Positions 37,784 through 47,739 of a DNA stretch of 64,000 nucleotides are shown here, piece by piece. The translations under genes and the position numbers were made by a program. Within the stretch, counting starts at the first letter, position 1; every line of letters starts with the position of its first letter. The notes below the pieces were generated by a model. The model had not been told where the DNA came from, ran no database searches, and saw nothing but the letters and a program-made list of their open reading frames with translations. The stretch spans positions 1,364,001-1,428,000 of the forward strand of contig OY101123.1 of NCBI GenBank assembly GCA_956465555.1, given 5' to 3'. The DNA comes from Nitzschia sp. pyKryTriq1 (lineage: Eukaryota; Bacillariophyta; Bacillariophyceae; Bacillariales; Bacillariaceae).

Positions 37784-38332
37784 ATGAAGAAATGAGAACA
37801 ATTATTCACATTGCTTAGAGGCATTCGTCGGATATAAAAAGCTTGGACTTACATCGACAGGTATCACTTACCGGGAAGCGTTGCCATGAGGAACTCTTCG
37901 CCCCCATTGCATGTAGGATACTTCTACTACTAGTAGATGTTAGTAAGTAGAAATTCAACGCCTTGATTTCTAGTTGTATTACTACTACTAGTAGAGCCAC
38001 TGTTTTACTCGGAGACCGAGTCTTGCTTGAAGCAAGAATGGATTAGTTTGCTGGCCCGATCGAGAGGAACTGCATGACTGCATCCAATGCACACAAGCGT
38101 TCTAGGAAATCAGTATCAAGATGATCGTGCTTTCGACTGTAGTCCGATACAAATGTCTTCAAGGCATTTGAGAGAGAGGGACATATTATGTAGGACATGG
38201 TGTGTCGACATTAGAACAAGAAGTCGGCTGTCCTCGTTGATCTACTCCAAGTAGAGCACCGCGACCACCAGTACTATACAGCATTCGATGCGAGTTTTCT
38301 CTAAATCAATGTCATGCTTCGAAAGCTTTGCC
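37784..38332. other. Intergenic, no gene seen
   Basis: It holds the palindromic runs TACTACTAGTAGATG near 37925 and TACTACTACTAGTAGAG near 37980, possibly hairpins near the ZEP 3' end. A second hairpin-like ACTCGGAGACCGAGT lies near 38008-38022. Confidence 0.5.
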
Positions 38333-39013
38333 TTAGTAGTCCATTGCGCTCCCCACACGCCAATCACTAGCGTTTGGTTGCCACATGTTGCTGGTAATTT
38401 CCTTGATGGAAGACGACGCCGGCGAGGGCTTTCTCAAATAATCCGATCCTGCACCATGAAGAAGGGGCGTACCCGAAGTCACGATAGAGAGAAGTTTCTT
38501 GGGAGACTTCTTGGGGTGTTTGGGTGGCTTCTTGTCATTCTTGGTGTTCTTAGAAGAAACAACAGCACCACGACGCTTGTTCTTGCGCCCGGCAGCGCCG
38601 ACGATGGAAGCGTCGCCATCCGAATCGTCGTTCTCTGTCGCGGAATCGTCAGGATCGATGTACGTGATGTTTCTCGCCGCACGAGTGCTGCGACGAGCTC
38701 GCTTGGGAGAGGGGGGAGCGTTTTCATCATTTTCTGGCACCACGACTGCCTTTTTCTTGCCATGGTTTGATCGTGCTCGCTTGTCTCCTACAACCTTCTT
38801 TTGTAATTCATCGTCGCCGACGGATTCGGCCACCGAGCTATCCTCGCTTTCACTACTTGTTGCCAAGAGAGCCTCCTCATCCAACTTCTTACCAGACTTG
38901 CCTTGTCGTGGTTTCTGCGTGGCGGTCGGCGGCGCCTTTTTGCCGCCTGCTGGCTTCTTCTTTGCGGCAGCCACCTTGGGCTTTCGAATGGCTCTGGCAA
39001 TGGCACGAGGCAT
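38333..39013 (-). CDS. Basic, low-complexity nuclear-type protein
   Basis: 226 residues. The N-terminus is Lys/Ala/Pro-rich (PKVAAAKKKPAGGKK), like histone H1 tails. A central part alternates acidic Ser/Glu/Asp runs (SSESEDSSVAESVGDDE) with basic nuclear-localisation-like clusters (PSPKRARRSTRAAR). The tail is again Lys/Pro-rich (KKPPKHPKKSPKKLL). No folded domain is evident. The composition suggests a chromatin or nucleolar protein, but no family was recognised and the identification rests on composition alone. Confidence 0.6.
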   Translation of the reverse strand: MPRAIARAIRKPKVAAAKKKPAGGKKAPPTATQKPRQGKSGKKLDEEALLATSSESEDSSVAESVGDDELQKKVVGDKRARSNHGKKKAVVVPENDENAPPSPKRARRSTRAARNITYIDPDDSATENDDSDGDASIVGAAGRKNKRRGAVVSSKNTKNDKKPPKHPKKSPKKLLSIVTSGTPLLHGAGSDYLRKPSPASSSIKEITSNMWQPNASDWRVGSAMDY

Positions 39014-39780
39014 GATGATGACTGGATATACTGTATGTCAGTGGATCGGAATGCGATGAATCAAACAAGTACATTGTCAGCTATGCTTTGATGGCAAGAT
39101 ATGGTGATCGCAGCAATATTGACGGCGGCGGGAAGTCTTGCGAACACGGCGAAGACATATCGACCAAGGCGACCGGCGACCCCCACCCCGTCACGAGAAC
39201 GAATGACTGACTCGCTTACCTTGAAAAGAAAACTATCAATCAAACTCGTTGTGGAAAGAGATGTTGCACAATCACAAGATGAATGTGAATGACTGCTGAG
39301 TTTGCGAAAGATTATGAGCAAGATGACATCGCAGCAGTTCTTGTTTCGAATTCAATGAAGTTCACGCAGAAGATCGAAAAAGGAAAAAGGGCGCGCGCTT
39401 CGACGACGCACAACAAGCAGCGCAGTCAGCGCGCTTTTGGGCTTTTGCTTATTGGACCGTACGAGTACAGAACTACATACGGTACACACGGATAGTAACG
39501 GTACGCAGTCAGAGTGCACGTGTACGCGCCGGTACTATATGTACCGGTACATACAAGTACCTGGTATTGCGATGCAAGCGAGGAGCACAAGCGCCGATAC
39601 CCAAAACAGAACCAGAAGAAGAATCATCATCATCATCGACCGATTTTTCGAAATGGCCGAACGCCGAACTGTGATCCGTTTCGAAACTCAAAAGCATCTC
39701 AAACATCGGTTTCTTCCTTGGCACACATGATGCAGTAGCAGTAAAAGTGCTAGATACACCTCTCACCGTTGCATTGAATC
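39014..39780. other. Intergenic, no gene seen
   Basis: A GTACCGGTAC palindrome lies near 39541 and an ATC-rich microsatellite (CATCATCATCATC) near 39627. Several short ORFs lack any family resemblance. Confidence 0.5.
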
Positions 39781-40373
39781 ATGTGCGAGATGTCCGAATT
39801 TGAAGAAAAACGACTGGCGACACCGTTCACTTTCTACGTCCGCCCGTACACTTGGCCGCCCGAACACCGTTGCCGCGGTCGTTTGCAATTTCGACGAGAA
39901 ACGATCACCACCTTCGTTCAATCCTACGCTCCGCAGTAGGCGAAATACCGTTACAGTTGATCTTGGATCGATCCCAACTCGACAGAAAGCCCTTGCATCG
40001 TCGTCACTTTTCCGCTCATTTTGCGATCATTATTTTGACTTCGGTCATTTTCGTCACCCCTGTTGGAATTGAGGTTGCCGCGCCGCTGGACCAGCCCACC
40101 CGCGTGTTGATCGCGTCTCTGAGTGTGAGCCTCCCTTCCGTGCTGTGTATAGTAGAAATTGTGGTAAAGTTGAAAGATTCCCGTAAGCGTCGAGCGACTT
40201 TGTCAGGTCGTTTGATGTGGGAGGAGCCGGTTTGGGGTTCCGGAGAAGGCGCGTTGAGAGCCGGACAGTTTTGGGTTGCCCACAGCCCCGTCCGAAGCTT
40301 GTATGACATGCTACTTTACGTCCCCCCATGGACCCGCATCAGAAATGGTGCGGTTCCGTGCAGCCACAATTAA
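39781..40373 (+). pseudogene. Membrane protein gene with one apparent frame break
   Basis: A frame from the ATG at 39781 reads MCEMSEFEEKRLATPFTFYV and continues for about 52 codons to a stop near 39939. A second, offset frame overlaps it and runs to 40373. The second frame has two hydrophobic spans (FAIIILTSVIFVTPVGIEVA and LIASLSVSLPSVLCIVEIVV) and a polar tail. The two make a plausible single protein only if one base is gained or lost near 39930-39940. No intron with good splice sites explains it. It may be a dead gene, an assembly error, or a real start inside the second frame. No family recognised. Confidence 0.35.
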
Positions 40374-40645
40374 AAAAAATCTACTGACAAACACTTGCGA
40401 TGGAAGAGGCGCTTGACCATGGACTTGATCATCACGCGGGTAAGTTGGTTTGGCGGTGTGCCACTTTCTATACTAGCGGGGGTGTCGGAAGTGTTTGACG
40501 CAGCGATGGAACAATGATAGAAATATAGCTGTATTCTTCTAATAGTAGTATTTGATTGCTACCGGAGTATGATGTTTCACTGTCTTCCGTGAACGATGTG
40601 GTCGTTTGTTGCTATCATATCCTCTTTTTTCGTCATTATTCGTTT
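40374..40645. other. Intergenic, AT-rich, precedes tandem array
   Basis: No gene seen. The last 60 bp resemble a diverged copy of the repeat unit that follows. Confidence 0.4.
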
Positions 40646-40955
40646 CGTCGTCGGCGGTGCGATTGCTATCGTAGCCTCCTTCGTCAAGTATTCGTACAGT
40701 ACAGTACAGCACAAGTATTTTCGTCGTCGGCGGTGCGATTGCTATCGTACCCTCCTTCGTCAAGTATTCGTACAGTACAGTTGAGCACATGTATTTTCGT
40801 CGTCGGCGGTGCGGTTGCTATCGTATCCTCTTTTGTCAAGTAGTATTCGTACAGTACAGTAGAGCACAAGTATTTTCGTCGTCGGCGGTGCGGTTGCTAT
40901 CGTATCCTCCTTCGTCAAGTAGTATTCGTACAGTACAGTATAGCACAAGTATTAG
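40646..40955 (+). repeat. 76-79 bp tandem repeat, four copies
   Basis: Units start with CGTCGTCGGCGGTGCG at 40646, 40722, 40798 and 40877 and continue with a CTTC/TTTGTCAAGTA and GTACAGTACAG block. Copies 1-3 are spaced 76 bp and copy 3 to 4 is 79 bp, a GTA insertion explaining the difference. Identity between copies is very high by eye. It lies directly against the broken end of an LRR-type gene remnant. Confidence 0.92.
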
Positions 40956-41221
40956 TTTTGCTGGTCTTTGTCGCAATAGTCCCGTTGTTCTTGGATGCAA
41001 TGCACGTGACTCCGAACCAACTGCACACATACGATGATTCTGAAAGCCAGTCGTCCGACTGAGCCCATGACTTGCCCCTTCTGTGCCAAAATGAAAAGGC
41101 TCGCAAGTGCATATCGTTCCCTTCTAGCGGACTCGCTGAACTCATAGTTGTTCGCAGTAGAAAGCCAAACAAGTTCAAAGTGATTGGTTGCGAATAGTGC
41201 ATGAACCGATGGGTTCATCAT
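40956..41221 (-). pseudogene. LRR receptor-type gene remnant (N-terminal cap only)
   Basis: On the minus strand one frame reads ESARRERYALASLFILAQKG and an overlapping, offset frame continues GKSWAQSDDWLSESSYVCSW then FGVTC. Joined, they match the LRR N-terminal cap of diatom and plant LRR receptors (R-x-x-L-x-x-L-[FY] ... W ... W-L-S ... C-x-W-x-G-V-x-C). The frame changes in the middle and no leucine-rich repeats follow; the 76-bp tandem array sits where they should begin. This is read as a truncated dead copy. Confidence 0.6.
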
Positions 41222-41976
41222 ACGCCTGATATAGCGGAGAAATAAAGTCTTGAAGGTGAAGCTGGTATCGATGTCTTACGTCAATGGGAATGATTGTGAT
41301 TTCGCCATCGCACCGACACTGGTCAAAAACACGACGTATCGCAGAATCCGAGAAGTCGCAACTGTCTAGGTTGATATCATCCATACGAAGTAGTTGATGT
41401 TTGGGTCCACCGTGGGTCTCATCATCGTCCAACACGAACACAAGGCTAGCCTCTTCTCCCCCACCTACCATCAAGATGTATACGAGAAACACAAGTCTGT
41501 GAAAGCTGCAGTCGGGATGGAGCCCGGCCGAAGGAGATGCTCGTGGTGCTTGCTTTTTCTCGCGGTCTTGATCCAATGCATCCCAGATCCCCATTTCTTC
41601 ATCTTCATCCAACGGAACTGGAACTGAATAATCATCTTTCTGCACCATGGTAAAGCGGTTTGTCTCGGTTTCGCCTTTATCTTCAAAAATTTCAATTGTG
41701 TTGCGTTCCAGATTTGTTCTAGTATGTTCACTTTGCAACAGTGTTTGGAGTCCTTCCTCATGCTCGATTTCTTCGGATACTTTTGATGACAGTTTGCCCT
41801 TGGATATCGTCTGTTGACTCCTGAAGCACTTATTCGTCCACAAATTCTTCATCGTCCACAATTTCTCCCTCTTCGAATACGACTTCTTCCTCTTCGAAGC
41901 TGTCGTCACTGCTAACGTCGTCTCACCACCCTTCTCGAAGTTGTGGGAATCATGCCAGGTTCTTCTTCTGTTTCAT
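41222..41976. other. Region with one long but unconvincing minus-strand ORF
   Basis: A minus-strand frame open from 41909 to 41175 lacks an ATG at its start and has one hydrophobic patch (FHRLVFLVYILMV) within acidic, irregular sequence. It may be the decayed upstream part of the LRR remnant beside it. Not called as a gene. Confidence 0.35.
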
Positions 41977-43725
41977 CTACCAAGGGTGCAGCAATAGGTC
42001 ATCAGCACTTTTGGTCTTTCCTGGACTTCGGCGTGTTTGGGAATCACCGGGAGATCCACTGCCACCACTCGACGATCGCATCACTGACTTGCGATGGGTC
42101 GGTCTTCTAGGTGGACTATCGTGCTCATCATCTGCGACATCGTGCAAACTTCGCGCCAGGTTGAGAGTCCGAGAAAAGGAAGCGTTACCGTCCAATTCGT
42201 CAAATGAATTATCATCGCCTTCCATCTTTCGCGCGGATCTTGGCTCGTCATGGCCGGCTTTCGAGCTCGTAGATCGATCTGTAGATGATCTAGGCCTTCG
42301 ACCGTCGCTGCTACGGGGTCTCCGACCGTCGCTACTTCGCGGTCTCCCGCTGGATCCCTGTCTGTGATGCCCAGGGCTACGCAAGCTATCGTCTTCCGCA
42401 TGGTGACCCCGGCTACTACTGCCACGCTGCGACCGGGATTCGGGTTCGATCAGTTCATCCTCAAAACTGCCACTTCTACTACGACTTCTCGACGAGGATG
42501 AGGATGGCTTGTGTGAACCTGAAGTGCTTTGTTGAGAATTATTTGGCCTTTCATCTTTGAGTGACTTATCGGATGATCTCATTTCTTCTTGGTGTTTGCG
42601 ATTTGCGCGGTCGGTCTCCTCTTTTCGTCGGCCTCGTCTCAGCCGTTCCTTTCTGCCAACACTCGAAGATCTGGATCGTACTTTTTGCCCATGGCAGGCA
42701 TGGATGACACAGAGACATCATCGTCGTGCCACTGTTTTGTTCTGCGAGCTGATCGGGCACGAGCCGGTCTAGAGCTGCTGCTGCTGCTCCCCACAACCGA
42801 CTGAGAGTCTCGACCGCTCTCTCGTGTGCGACCACGTGATGACCGAAGGATTCCTGATGCCGTTGATCTTGCATCACTACGTTTAGTGGGCCCTGATGGA
42901 AGACACTTTTTCGCCTGTTCCGCAGCGGGAGATGAAATATCCTTTTTGTAGACAACTTTCTTTTGCAGCTCGTAACCACGCACGGTGCCTTCCAAATCTT
43001 CCAACAACGCTACCATTTCGGTAACTTTCTGTGGCGACAACACTACGTGCCCATGAACAACCTTTCTCAAAATAACTTCCAATTGACCCATGGTGAGTCT
43101 CGCGAATTCCGTTGTGCAGTAGCCCGGACGTTCCATGTAGAGAAAGTGATCGTTGAACGCTTGAAATATAGCCTTTGCCATGTCAAAGGCGAGAATCGGA
43201 TTGGTCTCTACAAGCTTGCTCTCAATGCATTGTTCTTTCAATAGAGTTTCCATGTACGAGTAAGTGTCGGGAGCATGATCCTTGGATCCGTAGTGGCTTT
43301 GATACTTTCTCTGCTGGACGGCATGGATCTTCTTTTCCACACGATCGTACAAGGATTTTGGTTGGTAAATGGGTTTGGCACGAGGGGCGGTGGCTGCCGT
43401 TTGCTTGACAATGGCGGTACCAAACTTGTAGTGCGTCAACCGTAGAACGAGGTCAAACTTGTTGCCAGTTTGAATTTGTTCGAGAAACTATAAGTTCTGG
43501 TGATGGAATCGCCAGAAGGCGCTCCACGAGGACTGCCTTGGGGCTGGATACGGGAATTTTGGCGGCTCGGCAAAGTTGCTGTAGTTGAGTGGCGTTGCAG
43601 GTTTCGAACCAGGTGACAGGTTTCTTCTTCTTTTTCGGCGCCTGCTTTTTCTGCTTATTTCTTTGGGGACCGCCACCTACCAAACTGTAATACAAGCTGG
43701 GTGGGAGACCAGCGAATCGATCCAT
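41977..43725 (-). pseudogene. SAP-domain protein gene with two frame changes (dead gene or mis-assembly)
   Basis: Three overlapping minus-strand frames together make a coherent protein of about 580 residues. The first, from the ATG at 43725, has a basic stretch and a SAP DNA-binding helix pair (ATQLQQLCRAAKIPVSSPKA). The second, 43487-42639, begins FLEQIQTGNKFDLVLRLTHY and has an alpha-helical middle (MAKAIFQAFNDHFLYMERPG). The third, to 41977, is Ser/Arg-rich with repeated GRRPRSSD. Frames shift near 43485 and near 42645. A GTAGGT donor near 43680 could join to TTATAG at 43488, in phase, but that would delete the SAP domain. No splice explains the second shift. Family beyond SAP not recognised. 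Confidence 0.5.
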
Positions 43726-44297
43726 CTTACGAGTATAGTATTGCTTGAATAGGAAACTTGTGGATCTACCTGTACCGTATCTGACCTTACAGTCCCTGAC
43801 AATGATGATACGTTGGCTACTGGCTACCGGTAATGGCATGGCATGGAGCTACCGGTACCTGGTACTGTAAAGTGATCATGAAAATTAAAACAGCTCTTTT
43901 AACGGATAACTAAGGCGGAATTAGTAGACGAGAACAGTTCTCCAATTCCTCCAAGTCCACGACACGCGATGGCGCTAGTAGAATAATAAAAATACTAACA
44001 ATACGCGATAGCGCTAGTAGAGTAATAATGAAAATAACGCGTGTTTCTACCGGGACTTGGGGGAAATGACGTATTTTGACCTGTTGACGAGTTTTGGCAA
44101 AGTAAACCACGCCAGTGCGGAACTGTACAGTAGCTACAAGTAGGACGAGCGAAGGACGGGCGCTACTAGTAGTAGTAGTAGAGGTCGTCCGATAGAATGA
44201 GTACTGAGCTAGCTACTACAAGTATGGCACATTGAAGGGGATGGTTCGTTATCTTAGTAGTACTGCTACTCTACTAGAGGGCTTATTATGTTCTATC
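43726..44297. other. Intergenic flank of Harbinger-like element
   Basis: It contains palindromes CTACCGGTAATGG and CTACCGGTACCTGGTAC at 43824-43865, a diverged copy of a 38-bp unit at about 43963-43999 and the exact 44-bp repeat at 44000-44043. No gene seen. Confidence 0.5.
44000..44043 (+). repeat. 44-bp direct repeat, left copy
   Basis: Starts AATACGCGATAGCGCTAGTA and ends AATAACGCGTG. Identical, base for base, to 47071-47114. A partial, diverged copy directly precedes it. Confidence 0.95.
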
Positions 44298-45201
44298 TTA
44301 CACTTCCCAAACAAAGTATCCATTTTCAATTTGTAGCTGTGTGATAGCAGCAATGGCTTGGAAGACAAAATAATGCCAGTCCTCACCATGTCGGAAAGTA
44401 TGCTGCAGGATTCCCCATTCCTTCAATCTTCTATTTATGGTTTCGTGGCGAGCCATCAGCTTGTCATACTGTCTTCGCTCATCCGGTCGGAGCTCCCGTC
44501 TTGTGACACTCGGGCCAGTAGGGTCCTTGTACACTGCATCTGCTAAGTAATACTCGCCAGGAGGCAAGCGGTTGTGCAGCCAATTTCTTGCAACACGTAA
44601 GTCTTGCCATTCTCCCGCCCAAAATGGCCCATTCGTGTGCACTATGTACCCAGTGGCAATTGATAATGCCACCTCATATCGTAGAGCAGGCCCAGCAAAC
44701 TTGTGTGACTTCCTACCGGTCTCGAAGGGCTGCCACTCTACAGTACGGTAGTCGGTTCCATCTACCGTGATTTTGGTTGGACGGCCCGTGTCTCCGATCA
44801 ATCGCTTCCTAAAATCAATCTACACGCAGTTTGAGATTTTATTTAACGAAGTGTATTCAGTCAGGCAAAGTACGTACCAAATCATCCGCCATATATGCCA
44901 TAGCACAGATGCAAGGGTGGATGAACTTCCGTAGTGTCTTCCGGCAGTGGCCGAGACTCCAGCGAAGGTGCCTATCTTTTTCATAGTGGTGCATGAAATA
45001 AAGCGTCCACAGCAAGTGCTTGACGTTAAATCCGAGTGGTAGCACAGGGTGACGACGAATTCGTCGGTAAATCTGGGCTATAATATTTGGGTGCAGCTTG
45101 AATTCAGCACGGAATGCATCTAGTGTATTTACCGGGTTGAGGCGCCTCGAAATCCGGCGCATCTCCATGCCCACGTTGAGAATATCCAGAGGCGTCGCCA
45201 T
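44298..45201 (-). CDS. PIF/Harbinger-like DDE transposase (two exons)
   Basis: Exon 1 is 45201-44878, exon 2 is 44819-44298, with a 58-bp intron (44820-44877; GTACGT...TGTAG, phase 0). The spliced protein has 281 residues. The N-terminal half is helical (PVLPLGFNVKHLLWTLYFMH). The catalytic half contains TVDGTDYRTVEW (first Asp), HKFAGPALRYEVALSIATGY, GPFWAGEWQDLRV and YYLADAVYKD (second Asp), then a late helix with NRRLKEWGILQ, where the third acid (E) is expected. This is the DDE_Tnp_4-type layout of PIF/Harbinger and related elements. All catalytic acids appear present and the frame is intact once spliced. No terminal inverted repeats were found by eye. Confidence 0.85.
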
Positions 45202-46456
45202 AGTGCGTGGTGATAGACAGGTACTTCAATACGCGGCAATTCCAAATTTATGCACGTACCTGCTGGTACTGCTCCCAAGACGACGTTTTGACACGAAAAC
45301 CATTATGTAGCGCGCTACGTTTTCGTAGTACTACAAGAAGGAGGAATGTCACGATTAAGTGCGCTACTGAAAGGGCTCAAAATGCCTTCAAGTGGGATTC
45401 TTTATCCCTGGAGAACAGAGAACACGAGAAGAGCACACTTGTTCTCGAGAAGAGGACATGTGTTCTTCATAATCGGAGTGACGAAATAGGCCTTTGCCTA
45501 TTTCCCAAAGGATGGGATTTCAGATTCAAATGAAAGGTTTGCGATTTGTTTAGCTTGTCTGTTCGAATGGAAAGGCATATCAATATTTTGGGGCGTAGGT
45601 TCGCTGGGCATAGGTTCGGAGTTCATTGAACTGTATTTGAACTGTATTTGAACTGTTCATGAACCTTGTGAACTCGACCGAACCAGCACCCAAAAAACAA
45701 CATTTTCCACCATGGCCGATCTTCCGTCCCCTCTCACGCAACGATTATAGCACTAATGGCAAGGTTCACTGTGATGAACTTGTAAAGCATCTAAAGTACT
45801 AGTGGTTACCCATTTACTTTGTGAAGTTTGGTCAAGTCTACGTAGAGTTCACGAGCAGTGAACCTTTTACAAAAATCGAATATTTTGCTATTTTACTATT
45901 TTGAACTCGCGATTTCTCATCCAAAAATCGATTAAATTCAATAATTTCAATTAGTGAACTTTGAGTACTTGATCTGAGCTTTCCAAAACGGGTCTTACCT
46001 TGGTGATCCGACCATTGGAAAGGTGGATACGGTGACCGAACCATTGTCCATGCTTGTGCAACAGTTGTTGAACTGTTTTTTCATCAGTTGCACGAAATTG
46101 AACTGCATTTTGCACTGTCTGCGACTTGTGCCCCTGTATAAGCCCCATTTTATTTAGTGATTTTTTCAAATCATGTTGTCCTCCTTTTCGTGCCGAGTTG
46201 GCCAGCTCGTAGGCCTAAAGAGATGATACCTGTTGGGCCGGCAATCCCGGATTGTGGGCGGGAAATGACTTTTTTGGTCGTGAACAGCAAGATATATTGT
46301 AAGTACAACATTCCGTTTGGCAAAACACGTAGCCCGCCGTGCATTACTTAGGAGAATCTCCAATTTCCGCCTTCTATCAAAGTATCGCCGTTGAAACTGT
46401 TCTCAAATTGCTCACAAAATTTCGTTAGCCAAATTTATCAACTCCCGCCAAAAACA
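45202..46456. other. Interior of Harbinger-like element between divergent genes
   Basis: AT-rich, about 1.25 kb, no gene supported. TTGAACTGTATTTGAACTG-type motifs recur at 45625-45655 and 46068-46112, and GTGAACTT-like words recur at 45670-45965. Such short repeats could be transposase binding sites, an inference only. The region should carry promoters for both element genes. Confidence 0.45.
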
Positions 46457-47044
46457 ATGTCTGCTACTACTACATTGAAAGGCTCTAAGTATGAAGACAT
46501 GCTTAACGACGCGTGGGAATCCGGTGAGATAGGCCCTGACACTTCATTCGCTGCTGTACTAACTGTGGTTCCTGCGCTCAACGAAATCAAGAAGAAGTCG
46601 AGCCTTAAGTCTTTCTTCTACCGTTGGATGAAGGAGAAGCGTCAGGTACTTAACAAAAATAAGGACCTCCCTAAACCTATAAGTAAGTGCTGCACTACAC
46701 GTACTACTCCTCGGTTGAAGTGTTGGGAGTTGGCGAAGTCGGATTCTCACCGACATTATTTATTGTTTGTCCAATCCACAGACTTTTTGTCTCCTACTGG
46801 TAGCGGAGTAGCCCGTCTCCCCAGTATTGATCACTACAGCAACCCACCCATCCCTCCTCTCTTGCACGGTACCAGTAATTCGCTAGTTTCTCCGCATGAC
46901 GATGATGATTATGCCCCTCCTATTATGCCCACCATTGGCGTGGGAAAGTCTACCAATTGCCTCACTTGGCAGCCTCAATGCGTGATGGGGCTGTACAGTG
47001 ATGCTCAGATGAATCAGTTCATGTTCGTCACCTTCGTTCCGTAG
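46457..47044 (+). CDS. Probable accessory protein of Harbinger-like element
   Basis: From the ATG at 46457. A likely intron (46683-46781, 99 bp, GTAAGT...CACAG, phase 1) has no in-frame stop, so the frame reads through it. Spliced, the protein has about 162 residues; unspliced, 195. The N-terminal half holds KYEDMLNDAWESGEI and SSLKSFFYRWMKEKRQV, short amphipathic or basic helices. The C-terminal half is Pro/Ser/Asp-rich. PIF/Harbinger elements usually encode a Myb/SANT-like second protein that helps the transposase enter the nucleus and bind DNA. Its position, divergent from the transposase and inside the same 44-bp repeats, suggests that role; a Myb fold is not evident. Confidence 0.5.
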   Translation: MSATTTLKGSKYEDMLNDAWESGEIGPDTSFAAVLTVVPALNEIKKKSSLKSFFYRWMKEKRQVLNKNKDLPKPISKCCTTRTTPRLKCWELAKSDSHRHYLLFVQSTDFLSPTGSGVARLPSIDHYSNPPIPPLLHGTSNSLVSPHDDDDYAPPIMPTIGVGKSTNCLTWQPQCVMGLYSDAQMNQFMFVTFVP

Positions 47045-47070
47045 TGGTCAGAAATATTATTATCAACAAT

Positions 47071-47114
47071 AATACGCGATAGCGCTAGTAGAGTAATAAT
47101 GAAAATAACGCGTG
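47071..47114 (+). repeat. 44-bp direct repeat, right copy
   Basis: Same orientation and sequence as 44000-44043. The 3027 bp between the copies hold exactly the transposase gene and its divergent partner. Confidence 0.95.
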
Positions 47115-47172
47115 GTGTTATTTCTTCCCGTGATAGTGATATTAAAATACTATGTTAGTACAGTAGTTAGTT

Positions 47173-47739
47173 CTACTTTTTTAGATGTTCCATGGCTCGC
47201 TTGATTCCAACCTTGGCAGGTACACCCATCTCCTTTAGTCGTTGACGACGCTTCCGATCGCCTTCATTTTTCCTCAGTTTGGCGTGCAAGGCCTCTTCTA
47301 AGAAATGTTTTTCCACTTTTGTTCTTTTCTTCTCCGGTCTAGCCAAAAGTCGGTCAATCTCTTCCTTTTTCTCCATTGCTCGTTCTCGCGATCGATCATT
47401 CTTCCGGTTTCGTCTCTCCTGGCCCTTTCTGAAGATCATCAATTCTTCTTCAGTCCGTTCCTCTGGTGGTGTCGTTTCAATAGCAGCGAGTTTTTCTTTG
47501 AGCTCGGCAGCACGAGCCCTCGCTTTAGCGTTCTTTCTTTGTCGGCGAGCCTGCAGCATCTCGGTCTCTGATATTTTTGCGCCTGCTGGTGGTCGAGGAT
47601 CTACTCGCCCGACGCCGACCAGCAGGACTTCCTTCTGCCCGTCCTTGTTTATTTGTTGCTGACGCTGGTCATCATCATCATCATGATCATGAGGAGGAGG
47701 AGTATCATCCGTTTCGTCTTCGCCAATAGTAGAAGTCAT
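47173..47739 (-). CDS. Protein with repeated basic, bZIP-like segments
   Basis: 188 residues from the ATG at 47739. An acidic/His start (HDHDDDDDQRQQQ) is followed by three spaced basic segments with a similar N-x-x-R/K spacing: ARRQRKNAKARARAAELKEK, ERRNRKNDRSRERAMEKKEE and LRKNEGDRKRRQRLKEMG. Each of the first two leads into an acidic/hydrophobic helix with heptad-like spacing (LAAIETTPPEERTEEEL, IDRLLARPEKKRTKVE). The basic motif resembles a bZIP DNA-contact helix, yet no long leucine zipper follows. It is probably nuclear and may bind DNA or RNA. Family not recognised. Confidence 0.65.
   Translation of the reverse strand: MTSTIGEDETDDTPPPHDHDDDDDQRQQQINKDGQKEVLLVGVGRVDPRPPAGAKISETEMLQARRQRKNAKARARAAELKEKLAAIETTPPEERTEEELMIFRKGQERRNRKNDRSRERAMEKKEEIDRLLARPEKKRTKVEKHFLEEALHAKLRKNEGDRKRRQRLKEMGVPAKVGIKRAMEHLKK

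Noticed and set aside
40646-40955. Regular repeats that might suggest a CRISPR array
   Set aside because: The units are directly adjacent with no unique spacers and the context is eukaryotic nuclear DNA.
41175-41909. Minus-strand ORF of 244 codons
   Set aside because: It lacks an ATG at its start and any recognised domain; it may be decayed upstream sequence of the LRR remnant.
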